Positions 45,671-54,876 of a stretch of 64,000 nucleotides of DNA are shown here, in pieces (position 1 is the first letter of the stretch; each line of letters opens with the position of its first letter). Position numbers and translations under genes: made by a program. The notes below the pieces were generated by a model. The model saw nothing but the letters and a program-made list of their open reading frames with translations. It searched no databases and was not told where the DNA came from. The DNA comes from Pseudomonas piscis (GTDB lineage: Bacteria; Pseudomonadota; Gammaproteobacteria; Pseudomonadales; Pseudomonadaceae): NCBI RefSeq assembly GCF_009380155.1, contig NZ_WHUV01000002.1, forward strand, positions 620,001-684,000, given 5' to 3'.

Positions 45671-45892
45671 TCAGAGTCCAAGGTCAATCGAAAACAGGAT
45701 ATCCCTAAGCTCAACTGGGACGGCCTTCTCTTCTACAAGGCGTTTTAGCACCTGATAAATTACATGTGACCGTAACTGTTCCCGGACAGGGACGTAGCTG
45801 CTGTCGGTGCGCGGCAAATCCGCGCTAGGCAGGACGCGCTCAAGCACTGCAAACGCTACGGCGCCAACGTCTTGCTTGTAGATGCGAGTCAA
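45671..45892 (-). CDS. Possible small protein of 73 residues
   Basis: The frame starts at TTG and reads MTRIYKQDVGAVAFAVLERV, then a helical C-terminus (LRSHVIYQVLKRLVEEKAVP) ending about 20 bases past the XRE gene. Its start overlaps the stop of a preceding reverse-strand frame (TTTGA) whose product contains LKVEQEAQAWLCAAEHYRDS. The overlap and composition suggest two tiny coupled genes, but no ribosome binding site was found for either. Confidence 0.35.
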   Translation of the reverse strand: MTRIYKQDVGAVAFAVLERVLPSADLPRTDSSYVPVREQLRSHVIYQVLKRLVEEKAVPVELRDILFSIDLGL

Positions 45893-46112
45893 ACTGTCCA
45901 GGCCCGGTTTACGGCGGTAGCTGGCGACTGCATCGCCACTATCGCCATGAGAGAATCACGATAGTGCTCAGCGGCGCACAACCACGCCTGCGCTTCCTGC
46001 TCAACCTTCAATGCCCTGTCCCCCTCGCTTCCAATCGGCGCGCAATATTCGACCAAAGCGTGCTTGGGCGCCAGAGGTCGGGTGCAGTTCAACCATCTAG
46101 GGATTTTCGAAC

Positions 46113-46265
46113 ATGCACATTCAACTTGATCTGAACCGTAACGACCGCGACGCACTGCTACGACACTGCCAAGAGTTTGTTCCTGAAAGCGGAGATGCCC
46201 GTGAAGACGCCCGCCTGGCTGAAGCTTTGGAGGCGCTAATCGCTGCGTTGGAAGAGGCTATTTGA
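46113..46265 (+). CDS. Small acidic protein of 50 residues
   Basis: AGGGA lies ten bases before ATG 46113. The product, MHIQLDLNRNDRDALLRHCQ then EFVPESGDAREDARLAEALE and a short helical tail, has a convincing codon pattern and amphipathic C-terminal helix. It resembles small conserved Pseudomonas proteins of unknown function. A reverse-strand frame over its 5' part is less plausible. It lies upstream of and co-directional with the Shango operon but 330 bases away. Confidence 0.6.
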   Translation: MHIQLDLNRNDRDALLRHCQEFVPESGDAREDARLAEALEALIAALEEAI

Positions 46266-46596
46266 AGTGCAGGAGAGATGTTGTCGAAAGCTGCCTCAAT
46301 AGACCAGTTGAGGCGCCTGAGGTGCAAAGGAGTACATGTGTACTCTTGGGTTTGCTCACCCATCGCGAGACGCTACCAAGATTATGGTCTCACTGAGAAT
46401 CAGGCGTATGAAGAGCAGCGCCACGATCCATTCACCTCCGCAACACAGCCCTGACAAGCCTTGTAAGCAGATGGCTTTGTTGGGGATCCGTTTAAGTAAT
46501 CTCGCCCCAGCACTCCCTTCGTCTGTTCCGCTTGGCCCGCCTCGTGAAATCCGTAAGAATGTCATCTGGCCATTACCAACTGTACGGAATACTCAT
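46266..46596. other. Region upstream of the Shango operon
   Basis: The frame of the TerB gene stays open back to an ATG at 46336, but the residues it would add are Ser/Pro/Arg-rich and unlike the family N-terminus. I therefore treat the stretch as leader and promoter. No other gene was seen. Confidence 0.45.
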
Positions 46597-49017
46597 ATGC
46601 CACGGAAGCGCAAAGGGAGCGGCGGCGGGCCGATCGCTCTGTACGTCTTGTTATTCGTTGTTGCCCTTTTGGCGCAAGTTCCAAAGCAAGCGTGGATCAC
46701 CCTTGGAGTTATCTTGGGCGTAAGTGCGTTGGTATGGGCCGTCAGACGCGCCACCCAGGCAAAGCGTTCCGCGCCTGAAGATGACATTGTTGCGGAGATC
46801 GCCGCTGAATCTCGACAGGCAACCTCCCCCAGTCTCACCGTCCAGTTTGGCAGCAGTACCCGCGAGCGAGACTTCCATACTGTCCAAGTCGGTTCGTCCA
46901 GCGATAGTCAGAACTACGCCATCCCGAAGCCAAGTGCAAAGGCCATGGGCGTTCGCTGGCTTGCAGAAGGTGAGTCCATCACCGTGGCCGGATTGGCTAT
47001 CCCGGGTGAAATGCTCTACATCACCGAGCGGGCAACCCAGTTCGGTCAGACTGAACCGTCCCTGATTGATGCAACGCTTCGAGTCGCACGCTCACCCATG
47101 AGCCTTACAGAGCGGCAGATGCCCTATTGGCCAAGTTACCGAAGCATCACGCCTGAGGCGCGGCGAGCGTATCTGCAATGGTTGGCAGGAGGTCGCCGCC
47201 AGCCTGCGGATGCGGGATACGTATTCCTGTTTTTTTACGGGCTTGAACGCCGCGCGCTGATCGATGCACCGAGCGATCCTCAGGCGAAGGCAGAGATCCC
47301 TGCCATCAAGGCCGAGGTCGAACGCTTGCTTGGTCTCTACGGGGACAACCATTCTTTCCGCGGCTACGCTACCCGCTTTCTCGCCCATATCGACGCGGGT
47401 TCTGTTCAACCTCAAAGCTATATGAGTGAACCCACCGCCAGTGCCGCAGATGGGTACGAGCTGCCCATGTCACTGAGAGTCGCGCTCGGTCAGATGGCCG
47501 TGGATAAATACCCTCTCAATCCGAGCTGGGCATTGGCCTGGGCGCTCGCAGAGCCCAACATTTCCAGGCGTACACCTGTGACCCGTTGTCCTGAGCAATT
47601 CGCAGCACTCTTCAAAAACGAATTCGCAAAACGTTATCCCAACGGCATTGTGCTGCCTCAGAACAAGACCAAGCTGAAGATTGCCTATCGCCCTGCTTCT
47701 TCCGGATTGAACATCCCGGCAGCAGCCGTGGGCGACCTCCCCGATGTCGCCGCAACCTCAGGAACGCGTAACAAGCTGCAGGTTATAGTGGAGGATTGCA
47801 CCACCGTTCTAGACGCTTACAGTCGGTATCTGGGGCGTAACCCAGACGCTGGAGATAGCCTGGAAGCCATACTGCAGTTGCCAACAGAGCTCTGGCCTGC
47901 TGAAGCGAAAGCAGAGCTCGAACAGTTGGAACAACGCGTCGGCGGCGAAACCATCTGCATGAGTTTCGCTGAACTGGCAGGCCGTTTCAAATCCGCCGGC
48001 GCGCTTTCCCGCGACAAAGTCGTGGCACTCGCCCGGGCTTTGGAAAGCAAGCGGATCGGATTAGAGCCCGATGTGCTTTCTGGCAGCCGTACGCCCAAGG
48101 CAGAAGACACTATCGCGTTGTTCGCAGCGGACTCTGATGAAGGCACTCTTCGTTCGACCGATGCTTACAGCGCTGCAGCAGTGACTTTAGACCTGGCCAG
48201 TGCAGTGGCTGCGGCAGACGGTGACACCTCGCTAGAAGAGGTGAGTCTACTGTCCGGCCACATTGACTCATGGGATCACCTCTGCGTCGCGCATCGAAAA
48301 CGCTTGAAGGCGCACCTCCAGATTCAACTGAAGCAACCGCCGACACCGGCAAGCCTCAAGAAGAAGCTTGAGCCGCTGACGATCGAGGCCAAGCGGAAAA
48401 TTGCAAGCTTCCTGGCCCACCTGGCACAAGCAGATGGCGAGGTGACGCCACAGGAAGTTAAGCTCCTTGAGCGCGTATACAAGTTGCTCGCCCTCGATCC
48501 GCAGTTCGTCTACAGCGACCTCCACAGTGCAGCTGTTCGTCCCTCCCATGGAGTGGAGGCACTGACTGCGAATGCCGCGCTGGCCACTGCGACACAGACA
48601 TCAGAAAGCACTGGCTCTGGCTTTGCACTGGACATGGACAAGGTCGCTCGCTTGCAACAAGAAACGGCGGAAGTGTCGGCGCTCCTGGCCAGCGTCTTCA
48701 ATGAAGAATCGCTGACTGGGACGCCTAGCGCCTTGGAGCCCGAGGCGCCCCACCGGCAGGAAGAAAGTACCGCCGAACAGCTTGCTACCGTGCATGGTTT
48801 GGACGTCGAGCATTCAGCGTTCCTCCGACTGCTGGTTTCACGGCCTGAGTGGAGCCGTGCCGAATTGGAAGACGCGGCAAGTGATATGGAACTGATGTTG
48901 GATGGCGCCCTGGAGCGGATCAACGATACGGCGTTTGAGCTGTTCGACATGCCTGTGACCGAAGGCGATGATCCCATCGAAATCAACCCCGACATTCTGG
49001 ATGAGTTAGCCCTATGA
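46597..49017 (+). CDS. sngA: Shango TerB-domain membrane protein
   Basis: The start at 46597 (MPRKRKGSGGGPIALYVLLF) was chosen because a basic N-terminus followed at once by hydrophobic segments fits the family; the upstream ATG 46336 is an alternative. Two predicted membrane segments lie at about 12-28 and 34-52. Residues about 110-220 fit a TerB-N domain (VRWLAEGESITVAGLAIPGE, YLQWLAGGRRQPADAGYVFL). Two acidic TerB-like helical segments follow (ASAVAAADGDTSLEEVSLLS, and AHLAQADGEVTPQEVKLLER). Its stop overlaps the ATPase start (ATGA). TerB protein, BrxD-like ATPase and helicase together define Shango. Confidence 0.85.
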   Translation: MPRKRKGSGGGPIALYVLLFVVALLAQVPKQAWITLGVILGVSALVWAVRRATQAKRSAPEDDIVAEIAAESRQATSPSLTVQFGSSTRERDFHTVQVGSSSDSQNYAIPKPSAKAMGVRWLAEGESITVAGLAIPGEMLYITERATQFGQTEPSLIDATLRVARSPMSLTERQMPYWPSYRSITPEARRAYLQWLAGGRRQPADAGYVFLFFYGLERRALIDAPSDPQAKAEIPAIKAEVERLLGLYGDNHSFRGYATRFLAHIDAGSVQPQSYMSEPTASAADGYELPMSLRVALGQMAVDKYPLNPSWALAWALAEPNISRRTPVTRCPEQFAALFKNEFAKRYPNGIVLPQNKTKLKIAYRPASSGLNIPAAAVGDLPDVAATSGTRNKLQVIVEDCTTVLDAYSRYLGRNPDAGDSLEAILQLPTELWPAEAKAELEQLEQRVGGETICMSFAELAGRFKSAGALSRDKVVALARALESKRIGLEPDVLSGSRTPKAEDTIALFAADSDEGTLRSTDAYSAAAVTLDLASAVAAADGDTSLEEVSLLSGHIDSWDHLCVAHRKRLKAHLQIQLKQPPTPASLKKKLEPLTIEAKRKIASFLAHLAQADGEVTPQEVKLLERVYKLLALDPQFVYSDLHSAAVRPSHGVEALTANAALATATQTSESTGSGFALDMDKVARLQQETAEVSALLASVFNEESLTGTPSALEPEAPHRQEESTAEQLATVHGLDVEHSAFLRLLVSRPEWSRAELEDAASDMELMLDGALERINDTAFELFDMPVTEGDDPIEINPDILDELAL

Positions 49018-50309
49018 GTAAGATACGAGCCAAGGATCGCGATGCGGTCATTCAATCGCTGCGTGCGGGCGTTGTGCCCCGGGTTGGGCAGCATCTCATC
49101 CAGGTAGGTCGAGCCGGTGAACTTGATTCGCTGCTCAAAGATGTGGATCGTCTCGCGGATGGTGGCTCGGCATTCCGCGTTGTCGTTGGCGAATACGGCG
49201 CGGGGAAAACCTTCTTCCTGAACCTGGTGCGCGGCATCGCCATGGAGCGCAAGCTCGTCACCATGCACGCCGATTTGAATCCAGACCGCCGACTTCACGC
49301 TTCGGGTGGACAAGCGCGCTCACTTTACTCCGAGCTGGCCAAAAACATGGCCACTCGTACCAAGCCCGACGGCGGCGCACTCCAGGGTATCGTTGAGAAA
49401 TTCATCTCCCAGGCTAAAACGGAAGCCAAGACCAAAGATGTCGAGAGCGAAGTGGTCATTCGTGAGTACCTGGCAGAGCTCACCGAGATGGTCAATGGGT
49501 ATGATTTTGCCGACGTCATTGCCGCCTACTGCCGCGGCTTCGAGGAAGGTAACGAGCAGCTCAAGGCTGACGCCATTCGTTGGCTACGGGGGGAATTCTC
49601 CACCAAGACTGACGCCCGCGCTGCGCTGGGCGTGCGGACGATCGTCGATGATGTTTCTGTCTACGACCAGCTGAAATTGTTGTCACGATTCGTACGCCTG
49701 GCTGGTTTCGGCGGCTTGATGGTCTGCCTGGATGAACTGGTCAACCTGTACAAACTGGCAAACACCCAGGCCCGTAACGCCAATTACGAACAGATTCTGC
49801 GCATCCTCAACGATTCGTTGCAGGGTTCCGCTGAAGGCCTGGGTTTTGTATTGGGCGGCACACCAGAGTTTCTGATGGACACTCGTCGGGGGCTCTACAG
49901 CTACCCTGCCCTGCAATCCCGCCTCGCTGAAAACAGCTTTGCTAAGTCTGGCCTGGTCGACCTTTCTGGGCCTGTCATTCGACTCAGCAGCCTGACACCT
50001 GAAGACTTCTACGTGCTTCTGCAGAAGCTGCGTAGTGTCTACGCCTACGGTGAGCCTGAGAAGTTTTTGCTGCCAGATGAAGCCGTCCCCGCTTTCATGG
50101 CGCACTGCAACCAGCGCTTGGGCGAGGCATATTTCCGGACGCCGCGCACGACCATTACGGCTTTCATCAACTTGCTCGCGGTGATCGAGCAGAACCCTAC
50201 CGCCGATTGGCGAACTTTGCTGGGCGCCGTGGAGCTGACCAAAGATGAGGCCGGGCAGCAAGATCTTGAAGTTGAGGCCGACGATGAGCTCGCCAGCTTC
50301 AAGCTCTGA
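49014..50309 (+). CDS. sngB: Shango BrxD-like (DUF2791) ATPase
   Basis: The 431-residue protein has VVVGEYGAGKTFFLNL (Walker A at 59-67) and GGLMVCLDELVNLYK (Walker B), then a sensor-like GFVLGGTPEFLMDTRRGLYS and an arginine-rich PALQSRLAENSF. This is the DUF2791/BrxD type of AAA-like ATPase that also occurs in BREX. It overlaps both neighbours, indicating a co-translated complex. Without BREX genes such as pglZ or brxX nearby, Shango is the better assignment. Confidence 0.88.
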   Translation: MSKIRAKDRDAVIQSLRAGVVPRVGQHLIQVGRAGELDSLLKDVDRLADGGSAFRVVVGEYGAGKTFFLNLVRGIAMERKLVTMHADLNPDRRLHASGGQARSLYSELAKNMATRTKPDGGALQGIVEKFISQAKTEAKTKDVESEVVIREYLAELTEMVNGYDFADVIAAYCRGFEEGNEQLKADAIRWLRGEFSTKTDARAALGVRTIVDDVSVYDQLKLLSRFVRLAGFGGLMVCLDELVNLYKLANTQARNANYEQILRILNDSLQGSAEGLGFVLGGTPEFLMDTRRGLYSYPALQSRLAENSFAKSGLVDLSGPVIRLSSLTPEDFYVLLQKLRSVYAYGEPEKFLLPDEAVPAFMAHCNQRLGEAYFRTPRTTITAFINLLAVIEQNPTADWRTLLGAVELTKDEAGQQDLEVEADDELASFKL

Positions 50310-52536
50310 CTCTTCTTCGTTCGAGCGTTTACACCCGGAGGTTCAGCAATGGATCTGGTCACAGGGGTGGACGTCTCTGCGTGATGCGCAGGAGTGGGCG
50401 GTACCGGCATTGGTGGGCGCCGATCGCGATGTGATCATTGCAGCGTCCACTGCCGCAGGTAAAACAGAGGCCGCATTCCTGCCGATCCTGACCAACCTGC
50501 TCAACAACAGTGAGCCAGCCGGCGCGGTGCTGTATATCAGCCCGCTCAAGGCGTTGATCAACGATCAGTGGGACAGGCTTAGCCGGCTATGTGAGAAGCT
50601 CGAACTGCCCGTCGTTGCTTGGCATGGCGATGTGGCAGCAAGCAAGAAACAACGGTTTTTGAAAACGCCTGAGGGCATCTTGCTGATCACTCCGGAGTCC
50701 CTAGAAGCCCTGTTCGTAAACAGAGGCTCAGGCTTACCTGGGGCTTTTCAGAACCTTCGCTACATCGTCGTCGATGAGCTTCATGCCTTCATCGGAAGTG
50801 AGCGTGGAAAGCAGCTGCAATCGCTCATGCAACGGGTTGAAATCGTCGTGGGTAGAACGCTGCCCCGTGTAGGGCTTTCGGCGACGCTTGGGGAGATGTC
50901 GCTGGCCCGCAAGTTCCTGAGGCCAGCGTGCCCGGATGGCATCACGGTTATTGAGTCAAAGTCCTCTGGCCAAGAGCTCCAGGTACAGGTGCGGGGCTAC
51001 ATTGAGCAGCCCATGCAACAGCTGGTGGTGGAACACCCGGGGAATGCGTCAACAGATGAAGGCGCAGAGAAGGAAGACACCTCAGGTACCAAAGTGGCTA
51101 TCGCAGGTCACCTGTACAAGGTGCTGAGGGGGCATAACAACCTGATCTTCCCCAACAGGCGCCAAGAGGTTGAATGGTTTGCCGACCGTCTGCGCTCACT
51201 GTGCGAGAACGATGGTGTTCCGAACGAGTTCTGGCCGCATCACGGTAGCTTGTCCAAGGAGCTACGCCAGGATGCCGAGCGGGCGTTGAAAGCGGGAGAT
51301 CCTCCAGCTTCTGCCGTATGCACTACCACCCTGGAACTGGGTATAGACATCGGTAGCATCAGGACGGTCGCACAGATCGGCTGTCCACCCTCTGTGGCAA
51401 GTCTAAGGCAAAGGCTTGGCCGCTCGGGTCGCCGCGCCGGTGAGCCTGCGATGCTCAGGACGTACTGCCGGGAGCGCCCTATAACAGATAAGTCGGATCT
51501 CTCCGATCAGTTACGTGAGGGCCTTGTCCAAACGGTCGCCATGATCAGATTGCTAATCAGTGGATGGTTTGAGCCGCCTCGATCGGGAGGCCTACACGCC
51601 TCGACGCTGGTGCAACAGTGTCTATCCTCAATTGCTCAGCTCGGCGGTGCTTCTGCGGCGCAATTATGGGGAAATCTCATCGCAAGCGGCAGTTTTGCGA
51701 GCGTCACCCAGCCTGATTTCCTGGCTTTGCTCAAGGGTATGGGTGAGAAGGAATTGATCGTCCAGGACAGCTCAGGACTTCTGCTACCAGGCGAACTCGG
51801 GGAGCGGTTGATCAACCACTATGAGTTCTACACCGCCTTCACAAGCGATGAAGAGTTTCGTTTGCTCCGGGATGGGAAGCCACTTGGCTCGCTGCCCGTC
51901 AGCAAACCCCTGACCAAGGGACAGCGCATCATCTTCGGCGGAAGGCGTTGGCAGGTTCAGGATGTCGACCTCGAAGCAAAGGTGATCGTGGTCACACCGG
52001 CGCGGGGCGGCGAGCCCCCTCAGTTTGATGGGCTTGGTGCCCAGGTGGATGATCGTGTCAGGCTTGAAATGCGGAACGTGTTGATGGACACCACATCCTG
52101 CCCCTTCCTGGACAAACACGCTCAAGCGCTCCTAGACGAGGCTCGGAGTAACTTCCGCGCTCTCGGGTTGGGTGACGCGGCGATTATTGGCTCTGCCAGC
52201 GTAAGCCATGTGGCAACCTGGCGAGGGGATTACACCAACGATGCGCTGGCCTTGTTGCTCAGGCATGTGGGCATTCAGTGTGAAAACGCCGGGCTATTCC
52301 TGGAAGTTGCATTCGGCGCGGAGGACACATTGCGAGCGTTGCGCGTGGTCGGTAAAATGGACATCTCGAACGTAGAGCCGATCTTGGAAAATGTCGAAAA
52401 CATGATCCGAGAGAAATGGGATTGGGCCCTTCCCCGCGCGCTCCTCATGAAGTCGTTCGCCTCAAGCCATCTTGATCTCCAAGCCGCGGTAACCACAGCT
52501 CAACTCCTTACACTGGAGTCGCAGGGAGAGGAATAG
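50284..52536 (+). CDS. sngC: Shango Lhr-like DEAD/DEAH-box helicase
   Basis: ATG 50284 follows TTGAGGCCGACG; an earlier in-frame ATG at 50245 is possible. The 750-residue helicase has a Q-motif-like opening (WTSLRDAQEWAVPALV), ASTAAGKTEA (Walker A, 54-63), DELH at 164-167, GLSATLG (motif III) and RQRLGRSGRRAGEPAM (motif VI). The region after the motor domain resembles Lhr-type winged and strand-rich modules (FGGRRWQVQDVDLEAKVIVV). It belongs to the BrxH-like group and completes the three-gene Shango operon. Its start lies inside the ATPase gene by 26 bases. Confidence 0.88.
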   Translation: MSSPASSSDSSSFERLHPEVQQWIWSQGWTSLRDAQEWAVPALVGADRDVIIAASTAAGKTEAAFLPILTNLLNNSEPAGAVLYISPLKALINDQWDRLSRLCEKLELPVVAWHGDVAASKKQRFLKTPEGILLITPESLEALFVNRGSGLPGAFQNLRYIVVDELHAFIGSERGKQLQSLMQRVEIVVGRTLPRVGLSATLGEMSLARKFLRPACPDGITVIESKSSGQELQVQVRGYIEQPMQQLVVEHPGNASTDEGAEKEDTSGTKVAIAGHLYKVLRGHNNLIFPNRRQEVEWFADRLRSLCENDGVPNEFWPHHGSLSKELRQDAERALKAGDPPASAVCTTTLELGIDIGSIRTVAQIGCPPSVASLRQRLGRSGRRAGEPAMLRTYCRERPITDKSDLSDQLREGLVQTVAMIRLLISGWFEPPRSGGLHASTLVQQCLSSIAQLGGASAAQLWGNLIASGSFASVTQPDFLALLKGMGEKELIVQDSSGLLLPGELGERLINHYEFYTAFTSDEEFRLLRDGKPLGSLPVSKPLTKGQRIIFGGRRWQVQDVDLEAKVIVVTPARGGEPPQFDGLGAQVDDRVRLEMRNVLMDTTSCPFLDKHAQALLDEARSNFRALGLGDAAIIGSASVSHVATWRGDYTNDALALLLRHVGIQCENAGLFLEVAFGAEDTLRALRVVGKMDISNVEPILENVENMIREKWDWALPRALLMKSFASSHLDLQAAVTTAQLLTLESQGEE

Positions 52537-53029
52537 CAATAGCAATAGCACTACTCTCCTACATCCCGTCGCCCATTTTTCGAGACCGGCATCGACATCG
52601 GAAAGCTTCTGCATCAACTCAGCTTCCCTCTACTTCCTCGCGGCGACCTCGGACAGGGCATAACTAGCCTCTGCGTTGGCCTGCTCGGACAAGTTGGCAT
52701 CACACGCAATTTCCGGCTTCGTGCTCCCCCGGTTGACTCCTTGGTCACCCCAAGTGAAGAGGTGTACTCCAAAGGCTGCTTTTTCACGAAGAACATGTGG
52801 AGTTTCAGGCGACCGCGGCCCAATCATGACTTTGCATGTGTGGTGTCGGTTTCATTCAGCGCGTTCGATCCATTTGATTCCCCGCCGAACCAGGATGACC
52901 CCAGCCAGGGGATGAGATATCGATATGTAGGCCTGAAGCACAGGGTGCTAGCCGCCGAGGGAGTGAATGTTTGTGGGCTAAAGATAGTGCGCGCTATCGT
53001 TGGCGTTCTGAGCAGTGTGGAGCGTACAG
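52537..53029. other. Region after the Shango operon holding a startless frame
   Basis: A forward frame is open from the TAG near 52546 to 53109 and reads FETGIDIGKLLHQLSFPLLP, then TPSEEVYSKGCFFTKNMWSF. It looks protein-like but has no good start, and its end runs into the 53030 gene in another frame. It may be a decayed gene. No terminator was recognised after the Shango stop; an AATAGC repeat (GCAATAGCAATAGC) lies there. Confidence 0.35.
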
Positions 53030-53371
53030 ATGCGGCTCTTCAGCGAGCTCATCTTCAATCAGGAGTTTGGTATGGGACACCTCAGCCTGGAGGACGTCTA
53101 CCCCGATGACGTTGATAAATATGGCCATATGCGTGTGGGGATGACCGACCTCTATGTCAAAGATAACCACGCCATCTATGGTGCGGTTACGCGTGGGGAA
53201 TGTCGCGAGCTGACCAGCATGTTGCTGCGTGACGCAGCGGTGCAGATGATCATAAGCGCTAAGCTTTCAGCGTTGCCCGAGGATTACGATCCGTGGATCA
53301 GCAGGATTGAGCGCAATCGCGCCTTACGGGCAAGGTATGGGGACAAATTCGATCCTTGGGACGATGACTAA
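53030..53371 (+). CDS. Hypothetical protein of 113 residues
   Basis: TGGAGCGTACAG precedes ATG 53030. The product begins MRLFSELIFNQEFGMGHLSL, continues EDVYPDDVDKYGHMRVGMTD and ends in an acidic GDKFDPWDDD. It is soluble with no recognised family. It may form a short operon with the 53393 gene, 21 bases downstream. Position beside the KfrA/recombinase pair suggests an element-encoded accessory protein. Confidence 0.55.
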   Translation: MRLFSELIFNQEFGMGHLSLEDVYPDDVDKYGHMRVGMTDLYVKDNHAIYGAVTRGECRELTSMLLRDAAVQMIISAKLSALPEDYDPWISRIERNRALRARYGDKFDPWDDD

Positions 53372-53392
53372 CAGTCCCTTGTCCGATCACAA

Positions 53393-53722
53393 ATGCAACG
53401 ACTCAGTCGCCCCTTGCGGATACCGACCGTCAAACGAGTTGATGGTGAGATTCGATTGCAAGCGCTTAACCTCCTGGTCACTCAGTTTGCAGCCTTCAAT
53501 ACAGTGGGGGAATCAATGCTCTCGATTGTTGCAACTCGGCGGAGCGCAGATGGACGCTTCGCTGCAGATGCCGAACGCACGCAGGTACTATTAAGCCTGA
53601 AGGTAGAGGGTATGGCAGGCGCTGGTTCGCATGAGGACTACCTGGCTCGGATCGCGAGCTGCGAATTCTGGAAGGAGTACAAATGTACGCAGCGATGTGC
53701 TAATGGGTTCAAGGTTCTCTGA
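53393..53722 (+). CDS. Hypothetical protein of 109 residues
   Basis: The product starts MQRLSRPLRIPTVKRVDGEI and has a helical middle (LQALNLLVTQFAAFNTVGES) and a Cys-containing end (FWKEYKCTQRCANGFKVL). No ribosome binding site is obvious, and no family is recognised. It is co-directional with the 53030 gene and converges tightly on the KfrA-like gene (one base between stops). Confidence 0.45.
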   Translation: MQRLSRPLRIPTVKRVDGEIRLQALNLLVTQFAAFNTVGESMLSIVATRRSADGRFAADAERTQVLLSLKVEGMAGAGSHEDYLARIASCEFWKEYKCTQRCANGFKVL

Positions 53723-53723
53723 A

Positions 53724-54713
53724 TTACGCCTGCGAGTCATCCGCCGCACTCGATACGCGCAAAGCCGTGAGCTCAGCCTCTGCGGTGGTGAGTTTGTGTG
53801 CCAGAGCCACCTCCCTTAGCTTCGCGGCTGCGAATTGCGACTGAGACTCACCAGCCTCTTTAGCCTTCGCTTCCAACTGTTGAGCTAGCAGTTCCTTCGC
53901 ACCTTCCGCACGCGCAGTAATAGCATTGGCAATGCTCAAGTCGCCCCGCAGGGTTTCGACAGCCTCGCGATGTTGCGAGGCTTCCCTGGCATGCTGGCGA
54001 TTTTCGGCAATGAAGCGCTCGTTATCCCGGATTAATCGGGAGATATCCTCCTGCTTGACCATGAGCGTCTGCTGAAGGACGGTCAGCTCCTGTTGCAATT
54101 GATAGACTTGGGACTCGTGGCGGTTTAGATCTTGGTCTCGCTGTTCCTTGATCGAAGCCCGGTAGTGTTCCAGGGCTTCCCGGGCATGGATATGCTTTTG
54201 CTCCAGGGACTGGATCTGCCCATCCTTCTCTTGAATCCGGACTTCGAGATCACTATTGCTCTGGGTGAGCCTTGCGGTGCGCGTGATCTCAGTCTGCAGT
54301 GTGCACTGAGTGGTCTTGAGCTCTTCAGTTTGAGCTGCCAAGACATCTTCTTGCGCCCTGAAATGGAGCTTGACTTCATCTAGCTCGCTCTCAAGTGCCT
54401 CGGCTCGAGAGACCAATAGCTTGCGCTCGTGCTCGAACTCCGCACGTGCCTCCAGAAAGGCCTGACTGCCCTCCTCCTGGACTTGATCCAACAAACTTTC
54501 GACGACTCCGCGCAGCGCGCCGCTCATGCGTTCACGAGGGTTCGCTTCTGATCCTGGTGATTCCAGTTGTTTTAGATACCGAGCGATCGTGGTCTTTGAA
54601 CCTGTATTTCCAACCTCCACCCGGACTGCATCAATGCTGGGATACACACCACGCATCAGCAGGCTGTTCCGCGCCTTTTGCACTACCGCTAGGTTAACGC
54701 CGCCTCGCGCCAT
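53724..54713 (-). CDS. KfrA-like DNA-binding coiled-coil protein
   Basis: GGAGGGTGT precedes ATG 54713. Residues 1-60 (NLAVVQKARNSLLMRGVYPS, then VGNTGSKTTIARYLKQLE) match the KfrA_N DNA-binding domain, and the rest is an almost uninterrupted coiled coil (KHIHAREALEHYRASIKEQR and similar). KfrA proteins are plasmid-type regulators that autorepress and support partition. This gene is divergent from the tyrosine recombinase, with TTACATG repeats in the shared promoter, so it probably controls recombinase expression. That pairing is an inference. Confidence 0.85.
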   Translation of the reverse strand: MARGGVNLAVVQKARNSLLMRGVYPSIDAVRVEVGNTGSKTTIARYLKQLESPGSEANPRERMSGALRGVVESLLDQVQEEGSQAFLEARAEFEHERKLLVSRAEALESELDEVKLHFRAQEDVLAAQTEELKTTQCTLQTEITRTARLTQSNSDLEVRIQEKDGQIQSLEQKHIHAREALEHYRASIKEQRDQDLNRHESQVYQLQQELTVLQQTLMVKQEDISRLIRDNERFIAENRQHAREASQHREAVETLRGDLSIANAITARAEGAKELLAQQLEAKAKEAGESQSQFAAAKLREVALAHKLTTAEAELTALRVSSAADDSQA

Positions 54714-54735
54714 ACACCCTCCAGACGATTTCGTG

Positions 54736-54765
54736 TCATGTTACATGTCATGCCATTACATGATA
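54736..54765. promoter_or_regulatory. TTACATG repeats in the KfrA/recombinase promoter
   Basis: TTACATG occurs at 54741-54747 and 54756-54762, 15 bases apart, within TGTCATGTTACATGTCATGC. Part of this is near-palindromic (CATGTTACATG). The site lies 23-50 bases upstream of the KfrA start and is a good candidate for its autoregulatory operator. Confidence 0.5.
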
Positions 54766-54876
54766 CGAAAATGCCAAACCTTGCTGGAAAATTGCCGACA
54801 ACTGGCAAGATATAATCGAGGGTTATGGCTTGCTAGCCTAAGTAGCGGGGGTAAAATGGCCTGAAAGGCGGTACTA

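Noticed and set aside
45889..46155. 88-codon reverse ORF before the 73-residue frame
   Set aside because: The start is uncertain and its 5' part overlaps the better 50-residue forward gene; it may still be half of a coupled pair, as noted with the 45671-45892 entry.
49014..52536. BREX system
   Set aside because: The ATPase and helicase resemble BrxD and BrxH, but there is no pglZ, brxX/pglX, brxC or brxL; the TerB partner points to Shango.
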